This document shows positions 42,118-50,567 of a stretch of 64,000 nt of DNA, one piece after another. This stretch comes from Legionella longbeachae (GTDB lineage Bacteria > Pseudomonadota > Gammaproteobacteria > Legionellales > Legionellaceae). Under the pieces are notes generated by a model. The model was given only the letters and a program-made list of their open reading frames with translations. It was not told the DNA's origin and ran no database searches. How positions within the stretch are numbered: position 1 is the stretch's first letter; each line of letters begins with the position of its first letter. Position numbers and translations under genes: made by a program. The stretch is taken from the NCBI RefSeq assembly GCF_004283175.1, contig NZ_RXNW01000005.1, positions 1 to 64,000 of the forward strand, read 5' to 3'.

Positions 42118-43385
42118 GTCAGAATAATAGGGTATTTATTACCGGACGAAGTGCATTAACTGCATCAGGAGCTACTGCCGATGCAACTTGGGATTCGATT
42201 ATTTCAGGTAAAAGTGGAATTGCAGAAATAACCCAATGGGATCTATCACAATGGCCTCATCATTTGGGCGGCGAGTTAAAAGAATTTAATCCTGCAAAAA
42301 TGTTGCCGGATCGAAAATTAGCTAAGGTGATTTCACGCCAAGACGTGATGGGGATTAATGCTGCAGTCCAGGCAGTAGAGCATAGCCAGATAATCCCTTA
42401 TCGTGATACGCTAGAAACTCCCAATGAATTTAATGAGCAAACTGCGGTTTTTGTAGGTTCTCCTGGGAATAAATATTTTCAACAATATGATTTTTTACCC
42501 TTGCTGGCAAAGGCTCAGGGTGATATGCAGCATTTTGCGGAACATTTATTTGCAACAGTACATCCTATGTGGTTATTACGTATATTGCCGAATAATGTTC
42601 TTGCTTATACAGGCATTACTTATGAATTTAAAGGTCCAAATCATAATGTAACTAATCATGCTGTTGGAGGGACACAGGCCTTATTGGAAGCATATCATGC
42701 AATACGTAGCGGACAAGCAGAGCGGGCTATAGTGATCTCTTATGATATGGCTGTAGAGCCCCAATCATTATTTTATTATGAGCAATTAGGCGTGTTAAGT
42801 CACCGCCATTTAAAACCATTCGATGAAGAACATGATGGCACCATCCTTGCGGATGGTGCTGCTGCTTTCGTTTTAGAAAGTGAAGCAAGTGTCCGTAAGC
42901 GTTCTGCGGTTTGTTATGGGGAAATTCTCGGTGGGTTATCAACGAGTGAAGCACAAGGATTGTTTTCTTTGGACACGAGTGGTCAACAACTTGCGGATTT
43001 AATTCAGCACACGCTGGAATCTGTTGCATTAAATCCGGAGGACGTAGGTTTTATTGTTGCTCATGGAAATGGGAATAGTAAATCAGATTATAGTGAATCC
43101 CAGGCAATACAAAAAGTTTTTGGTCAGCAACAGTCTGTAACTGGATTTAAATGGTCTACTGGACATACTATATGTGCTTCGGGATTGATTGATGCTGTTC
43201 TAGCTACTTATGCACTCGAGTCAAAATGCATCCCCGGAGTGGCTAATTTTCAACGTATTGCATCGAGTTGTGATGGTTTGTCTGTAAGCGCTGATCACCG
43301 AGCAGTACTCAGTCCTTATGTAGTGACCATTAATCGAGGATTTGCCAGTATGAATGCATGTTTGGTGATTAAAGCTTGTGACTGA
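42114..43385 (+). CDS. Ketosynthase homologue lacking the active-site cysteine
   Basis: 423-residue KS-fold protein. The two histidines (His317 in VAHGNGN, His351 in KWSTGHTICASG) and Lys346 remain, but the nucleophile motif reads VTNHAVGGTQAL, placing Ala183 where Cys belongs. It overlaps the active ketosynthase by 4 nt (ATGA), as paired KS-alpha/KS-beta (chain length factor) genes do. It may set chain length in a heterodimer, or decarboxylate malonyl-ACP. The rhizobial VLCFA cluster also has two FabF genes. Confidence 0.85.
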   Translation: MSQNNRVFITGRSALTASGATADATWDSIISGKSGIAEITQWDLSQWPHHLGGELKEFNPAKMLPDRKLAKVISRQDVMGINAAVQAVEHSQIIPYRDTLETPNEFNEQTAVFVGSPGNKYFQQYDFLPLLAKAQGDMQHFAEHLFATVHPMWLLRILPNNVLAYTGITYEFKGPNHNVTNHAVGGTQALLEAYHAIRSGQAERAIVISYDMAVEPQSLFYYEQLGVLSHRHLKPFDEEHDGTILADGAAAFVLESEASVRKRSAVCYGEILGGLSTSEAQGLFSLDTSGQQLADLIQHTLESVALNPEDVGFIVAHGNGNSKSDYSESQAIQKVFGQQQSVTGFKWSTGHTICASGLIDAVLATYALESKCIPGVANFQRIASSCDGLSVSADHRAVLSPYVVTINRGFASMNACLVIKACD

Positions 43386-44226
43386 TTTAGAACAAAAAAT
43401 TAACGAATTGCCTGTGAGCTTACTAGGGCGCTTTGTGTATCAATTTTTACCCTACAAGCGGCAAATAATTATGGCGAATATTGATCGCGTCTATGGTGAG
43501 CAATTAGATAGAGATCAAAAAAAACGGCTTGCCCTATCTTATTATTCACACTTGTTTAAATCCTTCAAAGAAGCAATCCAATTGCGTTTTATGTCAGAGG
43601 AAACTTTACGAAACCAAGTCGAAATTCGTGGCCATGAGAAAATGCTGGAAGTTGTAGCGCAAAAAAAAGGAGTTTTAGTTCTTACTGGCCACTTTGGTAA
43701 TTGGGAGGTTGCTCCTATAGGCGGGGTTTTAAATTTTAAAGAATTCCAGGGACAGTTTCATTTTATCCGAAGAACTTTATCCATTAAATCTATTGAGCGA
43801 AGCTTATTCAAGCAATACTATCAAGTCGGTTTAAATGTGATTCCGAAAAAAAATTCTCTAGATAAAGTGTGCGCCGCGCTGGAAAAAAATCATGCCGTAA
43901 TTTTTGTTCTTGATCAACATGCCTCATTAGCCAATAGAGATGGTATCGCAGTGGAGTTTTTTGGTACAAAAGCAGGAACTTACCGAAGTTTAGCAACATT
44001 ATCCCGTTATACAGGGGTTCCTGTTGTTCCTGCTGCTGGTTATAGGTTACCTAATGGGAAGCATGTTTTAGAGTTTTATGACCCTATTCCTTGGAAAGAT
44101 TATGACACAGTTTCAGATTCTCTTTATTATAATACACTTGCATATAATCAGGCTTTAGAGCGTATTATCTTAGCTCACCCAGAGCAATGGAACTGGATGC
44201 ACAAGCGTTGGAAGCTCAAGCTTTAA
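43378..44226 (+). CDS. Lipid A late acyltransferase (LpxL/HtrB family, LpxXL-like)
   Basis: 282-residue acyltransferase that transfers a secondary acyl chain from ACP to the lipid A precursor. The H-x4-E motif is GHFGNWE (His105, Glu110); FVLDQHASL, GTYRSLATLSRYTGVPVVP and the C-terminal HPEQWNWMHKRWK are family features. It starts at a GTG overlapping the previous gene by 8 nt. Position at the end of the VLCFA operon suggests it transfers the long acyl chain, as LpxXL does in rhizobia. Confidence 0.88.
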   Translation: MTDLEQKINELPVSLLGRFVYQFLPYKRQIIMANIDRVYGEQLDRDQKKRLALSYYSHLFKSFKEAIQLRFMSEETLRNQVEIRGHEKMLEVVAQKKGVLVLTGHFGNWEVAPIGGVLNFKEFQGQFHFIRRTLSIKSIERSLFKQYYQVGLNVIPKKNSLDKVCAALEKNHAVIFVLDQHASLANRDGIAVEFFGTKAGTYRSLATLSRYTGVPVVPAAGYRLPNGKHVLEFYDPIPWKDYDTVSDSLYYNTLAYNQALERIILAHPEQWNWMHKRWKLKL

Positions 44227-44245
44227 CGCACTAAAATGTCCTTAA

Positions 44246-46510
44246 TTACTTACTTGTCGAGGTATGGAATGTAGGAACATGTTCTACTTTAAAGCAGTCA
44301 TCTTCTTCTTTAGGTGTATTTCCAATTTTTGCTAAAAAACAGCCAGCCCATTGCCATGCATTTTGTGCATATTCTGATGCTTCAGTTGCATACTCAGATA
44401 AGACTTTAGTTGTGCTTGCTACAAAATCAGATGGTTGTGTGTTTTTAATGAGTTTTGGAATGGTTGTAACTCCCAATTCTGGCATCGTACAATTTAACTC
44501 ATCAGAAATATGTTGAAGCTGATCTGAATCTTCGTTGATTTGTTTCAATAAAAAATTCACCTCATCATGAGACTTTTCTTTTATAACCAATTCTAATAAG
44601 CGCAATTGATTGATGACAAAAGGATGTTGATTGTCCTTTAGCCAGCGGTAAAGAGTTTGGTTTTCTTCTTTTTTACTGATGACATAATGATATAAATTAT
44701 GAAGCTTGAGTCGTGTTTCAAGTTCATCTTTCGGTACTGTTTGTAATGTATAAAGATCCAAAGCTTTGATGATGTCTTCAAACTTTTCTTGGGTTAAGGG
44801 AAGAGTAATTTTGTTTAATAAAATTTGAAGTTCCATTTCTGGCTCATCAACAGGGATCAATTTTTTCATATATTTACGAGACGACTTTTTAGGAGGGGGT
44901 TCAAGAGCCCATGATTCTGGTGCTATATATTCAGGTAGATTAGGTTTGAAAAAACCGGTCCAACCATAAGCCCAACACCGCTTTATCCATGTGATTACGC
45001 TCGAAAAAAAACCTTGTTCTTTAGTAAAGCTTAATTCCAGCTTTGCTTCCCTGAATGCTTTTTGGGTAATTTGAATAATTTCCGGATTTTTTTCTGAATT
45101 GAGATTTTTTAGCGCCAAGGTACACAAATCAATTACTCTTTGGTAATTTTCCTTTCCGCCGCGTAGACCAAAATAGCGAATAATTCTTTTGGCATCGAAT
45201 AAAAACAATTGGTAACTAATTTGTTCATCAAAGAACGATGGGTGATTTAAAAAAGTTGTAAAGATGGCTTCTTTAACGGTTGTTTCTAGCTCAGGACGGG
45301 TCAACATAAAGCCGAGATGATGTATTGCTTGCGAACGGCTTTTAAAATTATCGGAGTGTTCATAATACTCCATATAATCATTGATTAATTTTCTGATAGA
45401 TTCAGAATTTCCTTGATAATGTATTAAAAAATACTCAAAACAATTAATGGATTTGTTATGTTTGATTAGGCCATTTATAAATGAACTTTCATCAAGGCCT
45501 TCAATTTGTTTCTGTTGATCTTTATAGGATTCAGGAATGACCGGTTTTAAGTTAATATTTTGGATCATTCTTTGCAGATTAAGCCGATTATTTTGATAAA
45601 ATAATGCAATGGTTCCTTCTTGAGCGGTATTTCTTAAATATCGATTTGTCAGGAATGCGCTTTTGTTGCCCAACTCTTTGAAGGCAAGTTTATCATTTAA
45701 GAAAAAAAGTAATTCAATTGCAGAAGTTGAAAAAGTATGGTTTTTTTCTAATAATTTCTTTGTTAACTGATTAATATAAGTGGCAAGTGTCTTGTTATAA
45801 TGGCCATTAAGGTAGAGACGAATCGCTAAAATCAAATGAGACTCTTTATTTGCATGTTCTAAGAATCTTTGCGGTATGTACTGAAATAACTCAAAATGTT
45901 CGATAATATTGACAATGATGGCTTCTTTTTGACATGGCTCTATTTTGCTTAATTCATCCATAATATTTGTCCCTGCCAGCTTCATTAAATGAGCTAATAA
46001 ATAATGGGCATTAGGCATGGTCGCAAAATGATTCATCCAATACACAATCAGTTCGTGTTTCGCGTATCTACTAATTAGAGCTTCTGTTTGCTCTCGAGTC
46101 AGGTGATGAAAATGAGGAACAGAACAAAGAATGCTAACAGCAGCTTCAGGCTCTAGTTCGCCTATCATTGCGTTTGTAAGGACCTTTAAATCGATTTGAT
46201 GAATTAGTGCGTTAAGGCGAGAGGGTGTATGATTATCGCGAATGGTTAATCGCTGTAATAAAGAAGTGCCTTTTAAAGAGTTCAAATACTCTTTGTTACA
46301 CAACAAGCATATGATTAATAAAGATTTTACCTTTGAGTTTTTGACAATTTGAATGGAGTCCAGAATTTCTTGGAATGTCAAATTTCCTTCTTTGAGTGTT
46401 GCTAAAAATTGTGCTTGGGTTACGGTATTTTTATTGATTGCGGATAAATAATCGGGATTTCCCATAGCCGCTTTGAATAAATCAAAACTCTGTATTTTGC
46501 TTCCTGTCAT
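44246..46510 (-). CDS. Large helical protein, candidate Dot/Icm effector
   Basis: 754 residues, predicted almost entirely helical, no signal peptide, no family I recognise. Weak repeats of leucine-rich helices run through residues 1-500; a hydrophobic aromatic patch (FFSSVITWIKRCWAYGWTGFF, about 505-525) could touch membranes, followed by a Lys/Pro-rich linker. The last 30 residues have an acidic cluster (TPKEEDD) then VEHVPTFHTSTSK, fitting the E-block plus Ser/Thr-rich tail of Dot/Icm substrates. ATG at 46510 follows AGGAG. It converges on the acyltransferase gene with a 20-nt gap. Confidence 0.7.
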   Translation of the reverse strand: MTGSKIQSFDLFKAAMGNPDYLSAINKNTVTQAQFLATLKEGNLTFQEILDSIQIVKNSKVKSLLIICLLCNKEYLNSLKGTSLLQRLTIRDNHTPSRLNALIHQIDLKVLTNAMIGELEPEAAVSILCSVPHFHHLTREQTEALISRYAKHELIVYWMNHFATMPNAHYLLAHLMKLAGTNIMDELSKIEPCQKEAIIVNIIEHFELFQYIPQRFLEHANKESHLILAIRLYLNGHYNKTLATYINQLTKKLLEKNHTFSTSAIELLFFLNDKLAFKELGNKSAFLTNRYLRNTAQEGTIALFYQNNRLNLQRMIQNINLKPVIPESYKDQQKQIEGLDESSFINGLIKHNKSINCFEYFLIHYQGNSESIRKLINDYMEYYEHSDNFKSRSQAIHHLGFMLTRPELETTVKEAIFTTFLNHPSFFDEQISYQLFLFDAKRIIRYFGLRGGKENYQRVIDLCTLALKNLNSEKNPEIIQITQKAFREAKLELSFTKEQGFFSSVITWIKRCWAYGWTGFFKPNLPEYIAPESWALEPPPKKSSRKYMKKLIPVDEPEMELQILLNKITLPLTQEKFEDIIKALDLYTLQTVPKDELETRLKLHNLYHYVISKKEENQTLYRWLKDNQHPFVINQLRLLELVIKEKSHDEVNFLLKQINEDSDQLQHISDELNCTMPELGVTTIPKLIKNTQPSDFVASTTKVLSEYATEASEYAQNAWQWAGCFLAKIGNTPKEEDDCFKVEHVPTFHTSTSK

Positions 46511-46764
46511 AGCCTTCTCCTATAAGGCTCATATCGGTTTTCAAGTTGAAAGAAACGAATTAAGCCTTCATCCAGCATAACTCTTTGTAAAAAAAATTCA
46601 ATACTTGTGTTAATTTTGTCTCGATACAGGATATATTTTTTGTCGTGTATTGCGTGGTTTTGTCGTAATTGGCAAATTGATACGAAACGGCTGTTATATC
46701 CTGGGCAACGATTTATTGAGACTAAACAGGAAAAGAGTAATCGCTTAAAATAATGTGCCTTCAT
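46507..46764 (-). CDS. Small hypothetical protein (uncertain)
   Basis: An 85-residue frame from ATG 46764 that overlaps the 3' end of dapF and ends with an ATGA overlap on the large downstream gene. The C-terminal part (DEGLIRFFQLENRYEPYRRR) reads like protein, but there is no clear ribosome binding site and no domain. It may be a real coupled gene or chance; the dapF-to-754-residue-protein gap would otherwise be 234 nt of leader. Confidence 0.35.
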   Translation of the reverse strand: MKAHYFKRLLFSCLVSINRCPGYNSRFVSICQLRQNHAIHDKKYILYRDKINTSIEFFLQRVMLDEGLIRFFQLENRYEPYRRRL

Positions 46765-47575
46765 AAACAAAAATAGCGGGACCTGTTAAGCAAATTGGCT
46801 TATTAAATTCAGGCCAATCAATAAGTAAATCACCACCAGGTAATGTTACTTTTATGTGTTTATCCATCTTGTAATATAAACATCCCACTGCTGCGGCCGC
46901 AACAGCGCCACTGCCACACGCTTGGGTTTCACCACTACCTCGTTCAAAAACCCGCAATTTAATGTGTTGCGAATTCACAATTTGCATAAATCCGACATTT
47001 ACTTGTTCTGGAAAAGACGGATGTAGACTAATTTTTTTGCCTAAAGAGAGTACAGGGGCTCTATGTAGCTCTGGAACTAATAAAACAGCATGGGGATTAC
47101 CAACACTTAGAGCATGTAGGTAAATACTTTCATTGTTTGATAACTCTAAAACGTATTGATCAGATTGTTCCTGGGTCAGGAGTGGAATGTCCCTTGGTGC
47201 TAATTTGGGAATGCCCATATCCACCCGCACACTTTGATCCTCATTAATATGTAAATTCATTTTTGTAGTTTTGGTAGCAACAGTTAAATGGCTTTTGTTT
47301 GTTAAACCATAGTACTTAACAAATAAGGCAAGACATCGTGCCCCATTTCCACATTGCCCAACTTCCTGGCCATCGGCATTAAAAATTCGATAATTAAAGT
47401 CAATTCCTTCTTGCTGACTGGATTCAACAAGCAAGCATTGATCAAAGCCAATACCGGTATTACGCTGGGCCATTATTGCTATTTGTTGAGGACTAAGGTT
47501 TATATTTTGATTAATACCATCAATCACTATGAAATCATTGCCTAAGCCATGCATTTTGGTAAATCTAAGGGTCAT
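46745..47575 (-). CDS. dapF: Diaminopimelate epimerase
   Basis: 276-residue enzyme that interconverts LL- and meso-diaminopimelate for lysine and peptidoglycan synthesis. The two catalytic cysteines are Cys75 (GQCGNGARC) and Cys220 (TQACGSGA), with the N-terminal KMHGLGNDFIVID. It follows lptM by 18 nt, the same pairing as yifL-dapF in E. coli. Confidence 0.97.
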   Translation of the reverse strand: MTLRFTKMHGLGNDFIVIDGINQNINLSPQQIAIMAQRNTGIGFDQCLLVESSQQEGIDFNYRIFNADGQEVGQCGNGARCLALFVKYYGLTNKSHLTVATKTTKMNLHINEDQSVRVDMGIPKLAPRDIPLLTQEQSDQYVLELSNNESIYLHALSVGNPHAVLLVPELHRAPVLSLGKKISLHPSFPEQVNVGFMQIVNSQHIKLRVFERGSGETQACGSGAVAAAAVGCLYYKMDKHIKVTLPGGDLLIDWPEFNKPICLTGPAIFVYEGTLF

Positions 47576-47593
47576 CTTTTTTCCTGTTGAAAT

Positions 47594-47707
47594 TTACTTA
47601 CTTGAGGCATTTTGGGCTGGCTCTGGCAAATAAAGTGGCCCTTTTTGCCCACAACCAGATATGATTAAGGTGATGCCAACTATCAATACAAAGTGTAGTC
47701 GTTTCAT
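47594..47707 (-). CDS. lptM: LptM (YifL/LppL) small lipoprotein
   Basis: A 37-residue lipoprotein, MKRLHFVLIVGITLIISGCG then QKGPLYLPEPAQNASSK. The lipobox cysteine is Cys19, followed by the family signature CG-KGPLYLP. In E. coli LptM stabilises the LptD/E lipopolysaccharide translocon. The position directly upstream of dapF is the usual one. Confidence 0.9.
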   Translation of the reverse strand: MKRLHFVLIVGITLIISGCGQKGPLYLPEPAQNASSK

Positions 47708-47919
47708 TACAGAGAGTCATTAATTACGTATAGAGATTATTTACCACTTATTAAAGTAAAAGTGCAAGTAATAAATGACATTGATTTGTTTGGTTTTGCT
47801 CATACTTGGTAAACTTTCTTACCACGTTGACTCTTTGGCACAGAGTATTTTAAAGAGTATAACTTGCACTGTGCCTATGCATTAGCGATAATTTCTCTTT
47901 TTATGTCAGGGGATTGGTT

Positions 47920-48573
47920 TTGAATGATTTTATAAATGAGTCTGAGGATCAAGCTCAAGCATGTGTTATCTGGATGCATGGATTAGGCGCTGATGCTTCC
48001 GATATGATGGGCTTAGTAGATCAATTAACAGTTACTGATATAGTGTTACGCCATATATTTATCAATGCTCCTCAGCGTCCGGTTACACTTAATGCTGGAA
48101 TGGTTATGCCTGCATGGTATGATATTATTGGTATGAAATTAATTGATAGGGAAGATAAAGAAGGGATTGAGCAGTCTGAATTGTTAATTCGTAAGGTCAT
48201 CGATGAACAATTAAACGCGGGTTTTTCTTACAATCAGATTTTTTTAGCGGGTTTTTCGCAAGGAGGAGCTATGGCGTTACATACAGCTCTTCATACTCCA
48301 GCGCCATTAGCTGGAGTAATTGCTTTGTCCGCCTATTTGCCTTTAGCCGAACATACCAGGCCAAAACTTGATAAAAGTACGCCTTTCTTTATAGGTTCTG
48401 GTCAATATGATCCTCTAGTCTTGCCGCAATGGACTGAATTAAGTAAGGACTGGCTATTGGATAAAGGATATAAAAATATTTCATATTATAAATATCCTAT
48501 GGAACATTCAGTGTGTTTCGAAGAAATTAATGATCTTAGCTTTTGGTTAAAACAAGTCGCGGGAGAAGCATAA
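47920..48573 (+). CDS. Alpha/beta-hydrolase carboxylesterase
   Basis: 217-residue cytosolic esterase of the acyl-protein thioesterase/phospholipase-carboxylesterase family. The triad is Ser113 (AGFSQGGAM), Asp164 (GQYDPLV) and His196 (MEHSV), with WMHGLGADASD near the N-terminus as oxyanion hole region. No ATG is available; TTG at 47920 is 7 nt after AGGGG and is preferred to TTG 47914. Its stop overlaps the ratA start. Confidence 0.9.
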   Translation: MNDFINESEDQAQACVIWMHGLGADASDMMGLVDQLTVTDIVLRHIFINAPQRPVTLNAGMVMPAWYDIIGMKLIDREDKEGIEQSELLIRKVIDEQLNAGFSYNQIFLAGFSQGGAMALHTALHTPAPLAGVIALSAYLPLAEHTRPKLDKSTPFFIGSGQYDPLVLPQWTELSKDWLLDKGYKNISYYKYPMEHSVCFEEINDLSFWLKQVAGEA

Positions 48574-49007
48574 TGCCCATAGTGAAGAAATCACGTACTG
48601 TTAACTATACTTGTGAGCAAATGTTTGCTTTGGTAAATGAAGTAGAGCGTTATGCTGAGTTTTTACCTTATTGTTCAGAAAGCCAGGTACATCATCGTGA
48701 TGAAGATGAAGTCCAGGCAACTTTAGTGATTGGTGCTGCTGGTATGAGTAAGTCGTTTACTACACGTAACCGGCTCCAACTTAATAAAATGATAGAAATT
48801 CGTTTAGTTGATGGTCCTTTTAGTCATTTAGAAGGGTTTTGGCGTTTCGATGAAGTAGAAGACGGTTGTAAAGTTTCCTTTGACTTGGAGTTTGAATTCG
48901 CTGGGCGAATGTTTTCCATGCTTCTTGGACCGGTATTTGAGCAAGTAACTGATAAAATGGTAGATTCTTTCTGTGAACGAGCAAAAACAATTTATGATAA
49001 AAGTTGA
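48573..49007 (+). CDS. ratA: RatA/COQ10-like START-domain protein
   Basis: 144 residues, START/SRPBCC lipid-binding fold, with VKKSRTVNYTCEQMFALVNEVERYAEFLPYC (in parts) and the C-terminal FEFAGRMFSMLLGPVFEQVTDKM. In E. coli RatA can block 70S formation, and the eukaryotic relative COQ10 binds ubiquinone. The rnfH overlap matches the ratA-rnfH pair of many proteobacteria. Confidence 0.92.
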   Translation: MPIVKKSRTVNYTCEQMFALVNEVERYAEFLPYCSESQVHHRDEDEVQATLVIGAAGMSKSFTTRNRLQLNKMIEIRLVDGPFSHLEGFWRFDEVEDGCKVSFDLEFEFAGRMFSMLLGPVFEQVTDKMVDSFCERAKTIYDKS

Positions 49008-49281
49008 GGTGGTTTATGTGCCTTTAACAAAGAGTGTTGTACATAGGGCACTTGATCTTAATCCAGGAGCAACAGTTTCTGATGCACTTCATGCATCAGG
49101 AATATACGAAATTTATCCCGAGGTGCGAACTTTTCCTGTGGGTATCTTTTCAAAACAGGTTTCTTTAGAGCATGTGCTTAAAGAAGGAGATAGGGTAGAA
49201 ATATACAGGCCATTAGTTTTGGATCCCAAAGAAAGCCGACGGAAAAAAGCGAGTATTCTTACGGAAAAGCACAAATCGTAA
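48994..49281 (+). CDS. rnfH: RnfH family protein
   Basis: 95-residue ubiquitin-like (beta-grasp) protein: KVEVVYVPLTKSVVHRALDLNPGATVSDAL, GIFSKQVSLEHVLKEGDRVEIYRPLVLDPKESRRKKA (in parts). Function is not established. ATG 48994 lies inside the end of ratA (14-nt overlap), which couples them. It has the basic C-terminal tail usual in RnfH. Confidence 0.9.
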   Translation: MIKVEVVYVPLTKSVVHRALDLNPGATVSDALHASGIYEIYPEVRTFPVGIFSKQVSLEHVLKEGDRVEIYRPLVLDPKESRRKKASILTEKHKS

Positions 49282-49426
49282 TTGTAGGATGCAACAGATT
49301 TGTGTTTCTGCGCATGATAAGGCAATGAACCGAAAAAATAGACACAGTTACAGGAACTTCGCCCTTTGTGCGTGCAAAATGCCTGCCCTAAGGGGAATAT
49401 GAGGTCAAGTTTTGTTGTTTTTTAGA

Positions 49427-49448
49427 CCTTCCGCTGTTGCGGAAGGTG
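49427..49448. repeat. Perfect 8-bp hairpin between rnfH and bamE
   Basis: ACCTTCCG (49427-49434), loop CTGTTG, CGGAAGGT (49441-49448). Ts lie upstream on the plus strand and As downstream on the minus strand, so it is not a standard intrinsic terminator in either direction. It lies in the 242-nt gap between convergent rnfH and bamE. Confidence 0.5.
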
Positions 49449-49523
49449 CGAGAAATCTTGTATATAGGTTGATAACATATACGCCCTGTATATTTCAGTA
49501 GCATAAAGTGAGTTCGCTATCAT

Positions 49524-49889
49524 TTATTCCTGATTGATGTCTGGGTGTGCAATCGCTGTACCCGCACCAGGATTGAGTTTGTCTCGCTCTATACGAGTCA
49601 GTCTATCATTATGGAAATACAAGCTCAGGGTTGACATAGTAATAGGTCCATGTCCCCTGCGCCAGGTATAGGCATAATCCCAGCGATCGTGATTAAATAC
49701 CGGGCTTAATAAACTTGTTCCCAATAATATAGCTACCTCATTTTTGCTCATCCCGATTTTCAAACGATCGAGGGTTGCTTTGGGTAAGAGGTTTCCTTGT
49801 TGTACCACACGTCGAGAAAGGTCAAACGAGGTACATTGAGTTAAGGTTAAAGTAAATACAATTCCAAGTAGAAAAATTATTATTCTCAT
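49524..49889 (-). CDS. bamE: Outer membrane assembly lipoprotein BamE (SmpA/OmlA)
   Basis: About 121-residue lipoprotein of the BAM complex. A signal peptide MRIIIFLLGIVFTLTLTQC ends in the lipobox Cys, followed by the SmpA/OmlA domain (GNLLPKATLDRLKIGMSKNEVAILLGT, WDYAYTWRRG). The frame also has ATGs at 49919 and 49904; I chose 49889 because it gives a typical lipoprotein signal. It is divergent from fur, a common arrangement. Confidence 0.92.
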   Translation of the reverse strand: MRIIIFLLGIVFTLTLTQCTSFDLSRRVVQQGNLLPKATLDRLKIGMSKNEVAILLGTSLLSPVFNHDRWDYAYTWRRGHGPITMSTLSLYFHNDRLTRIERDKLNPGAGTAIAHPDINQE

Positions 49890-49987
49890 TTTTTTGCCTA
49901 TCATGAAAAATTTCGCCATAATAACACGTCAGTTAATGAAACACACCTGCAATAGTGAAGACAACTTCATTGCATTGAGGAGCACTA

Positions 49988-50404
49988 ATGGAAGAAAGTA
50001 AACAGCTAAAAAATGCTGGATTAAAAATTACTTTACCACGATTAAAAGTATTACAAATCTTAGAGCAATCTCCCAATCATCATTTAAGCGCAGAAGGAGT
50101 TTATAAAGCATTGTTAGAGACAGGAGAAGATGTTGGGCTTGCTACCGTTTATCGCGTATTAACGCAATTTGAAGCTGCAGGATTAGTAACTCGTCATAAT
50201 TTTGAAGGGGGACATTCAGTTTTTGAATTGAGTCAGGGCGAACATCATGACCACTTGGTATGTATTAAATGTGGTTGCGTGGAAGAGTTTGTTGATGAAA
50301 TTATTGAGCAAAGGCAGAAAACTATCGCGGATAAAGCTCATTTCCAGATGACAGATCATGCTTTAAATATTTATGGAATATGCCCTAAATGCCAACAAAT
50401 ATGA
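49988..50404 (+). CDS. fur: Ferric uptake regulator Fur
   Basis: 138-residue iron-dependent repressor. Winged helix domain residues 1-80 (LKITLPRLKVLQILEQ, GLATVYRVLTQFEAAGLV), regulatory metal site HHDH (86-89), and zinc cysteines C92, C95, C132, C135. GAGGA precedes the ATG. It likely controls iron uptake and, in Legionella, some virulence genes. Confidence 0.97.
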   Translation: MEESKQLKNAGLKITLPRLKVLQILEQSPNHHLSAEGVYKALLETGEDVGLATVYRVLTQFEAAGLVTRHNFEGGHSVFELSQGEHHDHLVCIKCGCVEEFVDEIIEQRQKTIADKAHFQMTDHALNIYGICPKCQQI

Positions 50405-50567
50405 ATTCAGCATAAAAATTAAGTTATTTCCCAATTATCAGGCTGATGCACATTTGAAATGCTCTCACTAAGTCCTATATCGTTACTGGCTTGTCCCTGT
50501 CATGTAATCCAGTACACTTCTTCACCTCAATTTAACCTGCGGCCTCTCTAAAACTTAGTGGATGAGG

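Noticed and set aside
49427-49448. Hairpin as an intrinsic terminator for rnfH or bamE
   Set aside because: No T-run follows in either transcription direction.
49870-49892. Fur-box-like AT-rich string at the bamE start
   Set aside because: About 10 of 16 positions match and the string is explained by the Arg-Ile-Ile-Ile codons of the signal peptide.
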